Source of the DNA: Thioploca sp.
GTDB lineage: Bacteria; Pseudomonadota; Gammaproteobacteria; Beggiatoales; Beggiatoaceae
DNA: 51,672 nucleotides
Direction of reading: 5' to 3'
Assembly (NCBI GenBank): GCA_012032555.1
Contig: JAAUSR010000033.1
Coordinates: 1-51,672, forward strand
Of the stretch, positions 45,403 through 51,672 are shown piece after piece (positions within the stretch are counted from its first letter, which is position 1; every line of letters begins with the position of its first letter). Both the position numbers and the translations under genes were made by a program. The notes under the pieces were generated by a model. That model made no database searches. It was not told the DNA's origin and saw only the letters and a list, made by a program, of their open reading frames with translations.

Positions 45403-46199
45403 ATGAGTTATTACGATAATGAAGTTTCCAAAGGGAACCGATTTGAATTTGGTAAGAATTGGCAAAAATTTTTATCAAAATTAATGATGACAAAATTATA
45501 GCAGCTGAATATTCCTTGCAGCAAATATTGGGAACTCAGTCCTTAACTGGGAAAAAATTTCTTGATATTGGTTCTGGGAGTGGGCTTTTTAGCCTTGCTG
45601 CGGTAAGATTGGGAGCTGAGGTTCGTTCCTTCGATTACGATCCAGTATCGGTAGAATGTACCAAATATTTAAGAAAGCAATATTTTTCTCAAACTACCAA
45701 TTGGATCATAGAGGAGAGTTCTGTTTTAGATAGTAACTACCTAACTTCATTAGGTCATTTTGATATTGTTTATTCATGGGGTGTTTTGCATCATACCGGT
45801 AATATGTGGCAAGCAATATCTTACGCTTGTCTACCAGTGTTACCAGGGGGACAACTTGTTATTGCCATCTACAATCATCACTGGACTTCAATAATTTGGA
45901 AAACCATTAAAATAGTATATAATAAAACTCCTTTTTTGATAAAACAATTACTGGTTTGGGTTTTTATTCCAATTAGTTTTGTGGGTGCCTTTATAACAAC
46001 TAAAAAAAATCCCCTTAAAGGTGAACGTGGTATGGAATTCAAATCTGATTTAATTGATTGGCTAGGTGGGTATCCTTATGAATATGCTAAAATCCAAGAG
46101 ATAGTTAATTATATAGAAAAATTAGGTTTTCAAACAATAAAGATTGTTCCTACTTCTGGTTGGACCGGGTGTAATCAATTTGTTTTTAAGAAATTATAA
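45403..46199 (+). CDS. Class I SAM-dependent methyltransferase (one frame break near its start)
   Basis: The true start is probably ATG 45403 (MSYYDNEVSKGNRFEFGKNW), 12 bases after the glycosyltransferase. Adding one A to the A4 run at 45477-45480 joins it to the downstream frame (KINDDKIIAAEYSLQQILGT), giving 265 residues. Motif I is FLDIGSGSGLFSLAAVRLGA, followed by SFDYDPVSVECT and FDIVYSWGVLHHTGNMWQAI. The latter resembles the UbiE/Coq5-like superfamily, and the FEFGKNWQKFL start is usual for glycan-cluster methyltransferases of this type. A hairpin follows the stop. Confidence 0.8.
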
Positions 46200-46234
46200 G
46201 TTTTCAAATTTCGTCAAAAGATAATTATCAGATT

Positions 46235-46267
46235 TAGTAATTGAATTTTAAATTCAATTACTATTTT
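46235..46267 (+). terminator. Rho-independent-like terminator
   Basis: TAGTAATTGAATT (46235-46247), loop TTA, AATTCAATTACTA (46251-46263) form a perfect 13-bp stem followed by TTTT. It lies 35 bases after the methyltransferase stop and may end the transcript that began at about 38700. The stem is AT-rich, so its strength is uncertain. Confidence 0.5.
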
Positions 46268-46380
46268 ACAATGGTTCGGACAATTTTTTCTAAGTATCTG
46301 ATTTTATATGATAGTGTTTTGATAATAACTTATTGATAAAACCATATATTTTTAAAAACTGTCCACAGTATTGATGATAA

Positions 46381-47197
46381 AAACGTATATCAATTTATAT
46401 CATAAGAGAATATGAATTAAATCAAGTTGTTCCTCGTTCTCTTCAATATTTACAGAAGCTTAGATTACATGAATTAAATCAAATTGTACCTTTAATACCG
46501 CAAGATTCAAAAATTCTAGAGATTGGTGCTGGTGCCGGATGGCAAGCTAAGATTTTATCAGAAAGCGGATTTAACGTTAAAGCTATTGATATTCAAGCAA
46601 GTTTGTATAATAAAGATCGTATTTGGCCGGTAGTACAATATGATGGAATGATTATACCTTTTGAAGATGATTATTTTGATGTTGTTTTTAGTTCGAATGT
46701 CCTCGAACATATACCTCATATTGAACAATTTCAACATGAAATCAAAAGAGTACTTAAACCTGACGGAATCGCTATACACATTTTACCTACATCAGTATGG
46801 CGCTTCTGGACAATTATATCCCATTATGTTCATTACGCTAAAGTAACACTACAGTTTCTTTTTTTTAAAGTAGATGATAAGCCATCTAACGATCAAGTAA
46901 AAAGACCGAAAAAAATCCTGGCCAACAGAGTGTATTGGTAACTTTACGAAATGTTTTTTTTCCACCACGTCATGGAGAAAAAGGAAATTTTATTACTGAA
47001 TTTTATTTTTCAATCGTTTTCGTTAGACTCTTTTATTTAAAAAGACCGGGTGGAAAATAGAACGGATATCACCCAACCAGTTGTTTTATAGTGGACATCT
47101 GATTTTTGATGGTTTGAGCCTGGAATTTAGGCATAAAATAAGTTATGTGTTAGGGAGTCCATGCCGAGTTTATGTGATGCGCCAAGTCAGGAAGTGA
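46381..47197 (+). pseudogene. Class I SAM methyltransferase with several frame breaks
   Basis: Three frames carry one protein: KILEIGAGAGWQAKILSESG and FDVVFSSNVLEHIPHIEQFQ in the first (to 46941), VTLRNVFFPPRHGEKGNFIT in the second, and KTGWKIERISPNQLFYSGHL followed by FRHKISYVLGSPCRVYVM in the third, ending at TGA 47195-47197. One A added to the A7 run 46909-46915 repairs the first junction; the second also needs a T near 47006-47010 and still leaves a TAG. No in-frame ATG precedes motif I, so the start is unclear (ATG 46374 would need one A fewer). It may be a decayed gene or a badly read one. Confidence 0.6.
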
Positions 47198-47374
47198 TTT
47201 TAATTATGATTATGTTTCTTCCTTGTAGAAAAGCGTTCTCTAATAAGATTAGATGCGCTAAAATCTAATTTTTCAATTTGTTAAGTGGTTAAGATTTAGA
47301 TTGACAAATAGACTTATCTTCGAAAAATTTAGACGGTTGCCCAAAAATATATCTATAAAAATTGGCTTTGGCTT

Positions 47375-49402
47375 ATGTGTGGTATAGCCGGGTTATTCGA
47401 TTCTACATCTACTATAGCAAGAGACGCACTAAATCAAACTATTACCAAAATGGGTAATAGGCTTGTTCACAGAGGCCCAGATACTTCCGGGGTTTGGGTA
47501 GACGAAAAAGTAGGGATAGCTTTTGTTCATCGTAGATTATCTATCATTGATATTTCCCCTGCCGGACATCAACCCATGGTTTCCCATGATGGACGATACG
47601 TCATTACCTTCAACGGTGAGATTTATAATTTCCTTAAGTTACGTAGAGAATTGGAACACAAAAATATTTCTTGGCATGGACATTCAGATACAGAAGTATT
47701 TTTGTCTGCTATTAGCCAATGGGGTATTAAAACAGCCTTACAAAAATCAGTAGGTATGTTTGCTTTCGCGCTATGGGATAGGAAAAATCAAGAGTTAACT
47801 TTAGCAAGAGACCGATTAGGAGAAAAGCCACTATATTATGGCTATATTGAAAACACATTCATTTTTGCCTCAGAATTAAAAGCAATTCGGGGTTATTCTA
47901 AATTCAATTTAGAAATTGATAGAACAATTATTCCCCTCTATTTACGCCATAATTATATACCTACACCTTACAGCATTTATAAAGGAATTTATAAATTACC
48001 TCCTGGTTGTTATTTAACTATCCAAGATAAACGCGAGATCTGCCCATTTCAGCTAGATGGTTACGAAAAGAGAAATTTATATCAATATAGTCCTATCCCT
48101 TATTGGTCCTTAAGTGAGATTACTCAAAAAGGATTATATGAACCCTTTTCTGGTACCATTGAAGAAGCAACAACTATCTTAGAACAATTATTGAATGAAT
48201 CAGTACGAGGACAAATGATTGCCGATGTCCCTCTAGGTGCTTTCCTTTCTGGTGGTATTGATTCTTCAACTGTGGTAGCGGTGATGCAAGCTAATAGTCA
48301 TCAGCCAGTGAGAACATTCTCAATTGGTTTTCATGAAGAAAACTATAATGAAGCCAATTATGCTAAAGCAGTAGCTCAACATTTGGGTACCGATCATACC
48401 GAACTTTATGTGACCGCAAATGAAGCCATTGCAGTGATACCACAACTACCCTCGTTATACGATGAACCCTTTGCAGATTCTTCCCAAATACCCACTTATT
48501 TGCTTAGTAATTTAACTCGGAACTATGTTACGGTTAGTCTTTCTGGCGACGGTGGCGATGAATTATTTTGTGGCTATTCACGTTATTTTTTAAGCTATCG
48601 TTTATGGAACCTAATTAAATGGGTACCCGCCTTACTGCGAATGACGACAAGTCAAATATTATTATCATCACCAGAAACGCTACTTAATTGGGTGTTTTTT
48701 TGGCTTTTACCAATTATGAGGCAATATGGAAATACTAATAGTTCAGTGGGTTATAATTTACATCGTGTCGCAGAACTAATTGGAGCAACGAATCCGGTTG
48801 AATTTTATCAACAAGTGATGTCGCATTGGAAACAACCCTTATTGATAATAAAAGATGATAGTAAATCTTTATTGAAAGAGCCAAAATATATCTATAATCG
48901 AAGCAATGGATTATTGAATGCTAGTAAAAATCCATTGCGGCAAATGATGCTAATTGATAGCCTTTCTTATCTACCCGATGATATTTTAGTTAAAGTTGAC
49001 CGTGCTACTATGGCAAACAGTCTTGAATCGCGAATTCCTCTATTAGATCATCGGATTGTTGAATTTGTTGCCACACTGCCTATAGAAATGAATTACCAAG
49101 CCGGTGTTGGTAAACAAATGTTGCGTCAAATTCTCTACCGCTATGTGCCTAAAAATCTTGTAGAACGCCAGAAAATGGGTTTTGGTGTTCCATTAGATAG
49201 CTGGCTTCGTAAACCACTTAGAACTTGGGCAGAATCTTTACTTGATGAAACACGATTAAAACAAGAGGGATATTTTTGTCCTAAATTGATTCGAGAAAAA
49301 TGGCAAGAACATTTATCAGGAAAACGCAATTGGCATTATGAATTATGGGATATTTTAATGTTTCAGGCTTGGCTAGAACAAGAAAATAATTTATCTAAAT
49401 AA
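47375..49402 (+). CDS. asnB: Asparagine synthase, glutamine-hydrolysing
   Basis: This 675-residue protein begins MCGIAGLF, with Cys2 as the glutaminase nucleophile (class II GATase), and has HRGPDTSGVW and the NGEIYN motif of that domain. The synthetase domain has the PPi loop LSGGIDSSTV (about 291) and SLSGDGGDELFCGYSRY (about 388). It is longer than plain AsnB (about 555 residues) and matches the branch found in exopolysaccharide and exosortase clusters, which may amidate sugar carboxylates rather than make free asparagine. The nearest upstream SD-like bases are weak. All catalytic residues are present. Confidence 0.93.
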   Translation: MCGIAGLFDSTSTIARDALNQTITKMGNRLVHRGPDTSGVWVDEKVGIAFVHRRLSIIDISPAGHQPMVSHDGRYVITFNGEIYNFLKLRRELEHKNISWHGHSDTEVFLSAISQWGIKTALQKSVGMFAFALWDRKNQELTLARDRLGEKPLYYGYIENTFIFASELKAIRGYSKFNLEIDRTIIPLYLRHNYIPTPYSIYKGIYKLPPGCYLTIQDKREICPFQLDGYEKRNLYQYSPIPYWSLSEITQKGLYEPFSGTIEEATTILEQLLNESVRGQMIADVPLGAFLSGGIDSSTVVAVMQANSHQPVRTFSIGFHEENYNEANYAKAVAQHLGTDHTELYVTANEAIAVIPQLPSLYDEPFADSSQIPTYLLSNLTRNYVTVSLSGDGGDELFCGYSRYFLSYRLWNLIKWVPALLRMTTSQILLSSPETLLNWVFFWLLPIMRQYGNTNSSVGYNLHRVAELIGATNPVEFYQQVMSHWKQPLLIIKDDSKSLLKEPKYIYNRSNGLLNASKNPLRQMMLIDSLSYLPDDILVKVDRATMANSLESRIPLLDHRIVEFVATLPIEMNYQAGVGKQMLRQILYRYVPKNLVERQKMGFGVPLDSWLRKPLRTWAESLLDETRLKQEGYFCPKLIREKWQEHLSGKRNWHYELWDILMFQAWLEQENNLSK

Positions 49403-49554
49403 ATAATTTAAAAGTTTAAATTCATAGTCACTAAAAGGAGAATATTATTAGATGGACGTTGGTACCCAATTAGCGATTGATAAATTTTTTGCAAGCAAAC
49501 TAAAACTAATTATTTCTTTGACACAATTCAATTGATAATAATATGTAGAAATTA

Positions 49555-50457
49555 ATGAATACAGTAAGTTGTCCATTTTGTGGAAATAAAGAAGTTAAAG
49601 AAACTGAAAAAGTAATTTCGCCATTTAACCAGAAAATTTACGAATTGATGGAATGTTGTAATTGCTATTTACAATTCTTTGTACCTTTGATATTTGAAAA
49701 TGTATACGAAACTGAAATAATACAAGAGTATGTAGAATTTCATAAGGGTAGAAAAAATTATCCGGTTTGGACTCAAGCAATGATCCAAGTTATAAAAGAT
49801 AAAAACATTAACTTAAATCATAAAAAAATCTTGGAAATAGGTGCTGGAGATGGGATTAACTATATTGCTCTAAATGAAATATGCCAAATTAGACCTGAAA
49901 ATTATTTGGTTATAGAACTTGATCCTAAAAGTATAGAACAATGCAAACTAAAAGGTATTACCAAAATTATTAATTCAGTGTTCGATAAGAATACTATATC
50001 CAACATTAATGATACCTTTGATGTTATTTTAATATTAGAAGTCCTTGAGCATCAAACCAATCTAAGGGAATTTTTGGAGTTAGTATTGAGTTTATTGAAT
50101 CAAGGTGGTTTAGTTATTCTAACAGTCCCAAATAGAGAAAGATTTTTTATCAATGAATTTAATGGTGATCTTCCACCACATCATTTTTTAAGATTTAATA
50201 AAAAATTCTTTAAAAAAAATTTTGCTAATCATTTAGTTTTTTTAAAAGATTATTCTGGTAATCAAAAGTACAGTAAAATAAATAATATAAAACCAGCTGC
50301 ATTAAAATTGACTTCGATTCTTAAGCTAAATAGAAATCTATGGATATTATTTATTCCTTTAATACCAATTATTAGAGTCATAATAGATTTTATGGCTAAT
50401 ATTAAAGGACGAGGAATTATTGCGATCATAAAAAATCATAAAGCAGTAAATGAGTAA
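49555..50457 (+). CDS. SAM-dependent methyltransferase with N-terminal zinc-ribbon-like segment
   Basis: This 300-residue protein opens with two Cys-x2-Cys pairs (CPFCGNKEV at residues 6-14 and CCNC near 34-37), probably a zinc ribbon. The methyltransferase core follows: motif I KILEIGAGDGINYIALNEIC (about 91-110), FDVILILEVLEHQTNLREFL and LLNQGGLVILTVPNRERFFI. A hydrophobic C-terminal helix (LWILFIPLIPIIRVIIDFMA) may place it at the membrane. Zinc-ribbon methyltransferases of this shape act on nucleotide sugars or glycans. It is the last gene of the glycan cluster; an IS200/IS605 element lies beyond. Confidence 0.8.
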   Translation: MNTVSCPFCGNKEVKETEKVISPFNQKIYELMECCNCYLQFFVPLIFENVYETEIIQEYVEFHKGRKNYPVWTQAMIQVIKDKNINLNHKKILEIGAGDGINYIALNEICQIRPENYLVIELDPKSIEQCKLKGITKIINSVFDKNTISNINDTFDVILILEVLEHQTNLREFLELVLSLLNQGGLVILTVPNRERFFINEFNGDLPPHHFLRFNKKFFKKNFANHLVFLKDYSGNQKYSKINNIKPAALKLTSILKLNRNLWILFIPLIPIIRVIIDFMANIKGRGIIAIIKNHKAVNE

Positions 50458-50493
50458 ATCTAAAAATTAATATTATTATTTAGATAATTAATA

Positions 50494-50520
50494 GATAATT
50501 TAATTATTTCAATAAGTTAA
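50494..50520. repeat. Left part of a MITE-like copy split by the IS200/IS605 element
   Basis: The segment ending TTCAATAAGTTAA is nearly identical to the left interior of the 116-bp MITE at 50771-50886, and the sequence just right of the IS (51257-51312, AGTTAATATTTCGTAGAGCA onward) matches that MITE's right interior. Joining the two flanks reconstructs one degenerate MITE copy with the IS between. The outer ends are too diverged to show terminal repeats. Confidence 0.5.
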
Positions 50521-50601
50521 ATGACCACCCGCAAAGCGGGTGGCTTATACCGATGAGCCCCTCAAAGGGACTAACTAAGTAAACCGCTCGAAGCGGTAGT
50601 T

Positions 50602-51157
50602 TTAGATTCCATCTAATCTCATTGGTTCATAATGAGCATCAATAGCTTCTTGTTGGCGGATATAATTTCTCACCACTGCTTCATCAAGGCCAACTGTGGA
50701 GACATAATACCCTCTGGCCCAAAAGTTCTCGCCACTGAAATTTCTACGCTTACCACCAAAATTACCGGCATAGGACTTACGCAGTTGAAATGAATAATTT
50801 AATAATTTCAATAAGTTAATATTTTGCAGTGCAAAAGAGCTACTAAATAAAATCAATTAGTTATGAATCCAACTGCGTAAGTCCTACGGCAATAACAATA
50901 GCACTTTTCCCTTTGAGGTATCCTACCACCATACTAACGGCATATTTAGGCGGAATACGAATGCACATGTGCACATGATCCCGTTGGAGGTGCCCTTCTA
51001 GTCTCTCACCTCTTTTATGACTAGCCAGTTCGTGGAAGAGTTCTCTTAAGTATGGTCGTAAATCACCATAAATCACTTTCCGACGGCACTTCGGGATAAA
51101 CACGATATGATATTTACAATCCCATTTAGTATGGCTTAAACTTTGAGTTTCTCGCAT
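50602..51157 (-). pseudogene. tnpA: IS200/IS605 transposase TnpA interrupted by a MITE
   Basis: The N-terminal part (HTKWDCKYHIVFIPKCRRKV, then HLQRDHVHMCIRIPPKY with the HUH pair as HVH) ends in the MITE, and the C-terminal part (NFGGKRRNFSGENFWARGYY, then VRNYIRQQE with the catalytic Tyr) resumes after it. Deleting the 116-bp MITE with one copy of its 5-bp duplication restores 144 residues in frame, reading SAIVIAGNFGG, the normal length of a Y1 single-strand transposase. The gene is therefore dead in this copy but otherwise well preserved, so the MITE insertion looks recent. Confidence 0.88.
50771..50886. mobile_element. 116-bp MITE with 17-bp terminal inverted repeats inside tnpA
   Basis: TAGGACTTACGCAGTTG (50771-50787) and CAACTGCGTAAGTCCTA (50870-50886) are perfect inverted repeats. 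CGGCA is directly duplicated on both sides (50766-50770, 50887-50891). The interior is AT-rich and non-coding. Ends of the type TAGGACTTACGCA are familiar from cyanobacterial MITEs; a full transposase-bearing relative must act in trans. The 121 added bases shift the tnpA frame. Confidence 0.85.
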
Positions 51158-51260
51158 AGTTCATTACCTTTGAGTTAGTTAATTGAACTAACTAGATTAA
51201 ACCGCTGGAACGGTCAAACCTCTGCGAGTCCCCCAGCCTAGCTGGGGGTTTACCTCAATT

Positions 51261-51636
51261 AGTTAATATTTCGTAGAGCAAAAGATTTGTTTAATATAAT
51301 CAATTAATTATAAGTAAAACGGAGTTAAGTTATAAATTATGAATAATTTTGTGGACAAAAAGAGGTTGCTATGAAAAATACACTATTCAGGCTGTTATCA
51401 ACCTCTCGAATATTGTGAACAATTTGAATTACAATGGCGATTTGCAAAATTAAATGATATAGATAGTCAACTTGCGTATATTGAACATGTGTATCAACGA
51501 AAATGGGATAATGAATATCCTCTGTTAGATAATATTAGGAATTTAATAATAGAGTTGTATCACGAAATTTAAAATGCTATTTTGCTAAAAGGAGAATATA
51601 AGAAAGAACAAGTTTTGAAAACTTAGGAAACCGGGT
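51261..51636. other. Region right of the IS, with a possible broken small gene
   Basis: 51261-51312 continues the split MITE-like copy. An AGAGG ribosome binding site at about 51361-51365 precedes ATG 51371, but its frame stops after 15 codons; with one A fewer in the A5 run 51374-51378 it would run on to TAA 51570-51572 as a protein of about 66 residues (ending YQRKWDNEYPLLDNIRN, then LIIELYHEI). I do not recognise it. AAAGGAGAA near 51589 has no ATG close behind it. Confidence 0.35.
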
Positions 51637-51672
51637 ATGAAAATGCAATTGACAGAACTCACAACTGAGCGC
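51637..51672 (+). CDS. Start of a gene cut by the window edge
   Basis: ATG 51637 opens MKMQLTELTTER and runs out of the window after 12 codons. L-T-T-E-R near the start is common in GNAT acetyltransferases of the RimJ type (LxTERLxLR), but twelve residues do not allow a call. Confidence 0.3.
   Translation, partial: MKMQLTELTTER

Larger units (their letters stand above)
50521..51260 (-). mobile_element. IS200/IS605-type insertion sequence (inactivated)
   Basis: The element holds a single tnpA gene on the minus strand and a perfect hairpin close to each end: CCACCCGC-AAA-GCGGGTGG at 50525-50543 and CCCCCAGC-CTA-GCTGGGGG at 51230-51248, with subterminal ACCGCT-type stems inside each (about 50584-50597 and 51201-51212). 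Such subterminal hairpins, in place of inverted repeats, are the recognition sites of HUH-type TnpA. There is no tnpB. The exact boundaries are approximate, taken from where the flanking MITE-like sequence stops and resumes. Confidence 0.8.

Noticed and set aside
49452-49535. 27-codon frame MDVGTQLAIDKFFASKLKLI between asnB and the last methyltransferase
   Set aside because: Although GGAGAA lies upstream, the peptide is short, has no family resemblance and ends just before another gene; it may be a leftover of a longer gene.
1-51672. CRISPR arrays, rRNA and tRNA genes
   Set aside because: No regularly spaced direct repeats and no recognisable structural RNA were found on either strand by reading.

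Overview
The window looks like chromosomal DNA of a large sulfur bacterium or close relative (Gammaproteobacteria, Thiotrichales, Beggiatoaceae-like). This rests on gammaproteobacterial housekeeping proteins (FolD, Aat, Bpt, EF-P, EpmB, PheT, IhfA, ErpA), AT-rich DNA, palindromic intergenic repeats and tandem TAACTGA heptamers ahead of two genes, a feature reported for marine Beggiatoaceae. The taxon is inferred; no rRNA is present.

Layout. (1) 106-13748, minus strand: an extracellular contractile injection system (eCIS, Afp/PVC/MAC-like). In transcription order it encodes a DUF4255 tube terminator, a conserved eCIS protein of unknown role, contractile sheath, a small unrelated-looking protein, two tube proteins, a DUF5908 protein, a LysM baseplate protein, a VgrG-like spike, a PAAR tip, a gp25-like wedge, a small protein, a giant J-like baseplate protein and a tail-fibre-like protein. 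No AAA+ ATPase or tape measure lies in the window, and a transposase remnant borders the left end. (2) 14252-21669: a YigB-like HAD phosphatase, a giant hybrid Ser/Thr-kinase/ATPase/GAF/histidine kinase, a DUF2165 membrane protein and a DUF2325 protein. (3) 22022-31977: HD-GYP phosphodiesterase, folD, aat-bpt (N-degron transferases), efp divergent from epmB (EF-P and its aminomutase), then pheT-ihfA-merR without pheS, and erpA. (4) 32360-38629: an accessory island with three small PD-(D/E)XK-like genes in a row, an Rpn-like PD-(D/E)XK gene, antitoxin-like small ORFs and methyltransferases, with glycosyltransferase scraps at both ends. (5) 38708-50457: a surface-glycan-type cluster (SGNH-Sel1 protein, polytopic membrane protein, two GT4 glycosyltransferases, an asparagine synthase and four SAM methyltransferases). 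(6) 50521-51260: an IS200/IS605 element whose tnpA is split by a 116-bp MITE, with MITE-like sequence on both flanks.

Reading frames break in many genes. At least ten breaks are repaired by adding one base to a homopolymer, so most broken genes are probably intact in the organism and the breaks are probably sequencing errors. I give the reconstructed full spans. Three lesions are different in kind: a 14-bp tandem duplication in the sheath gene, an in-frame TAA in a methyltransferase gene and the MITE in tnpA.
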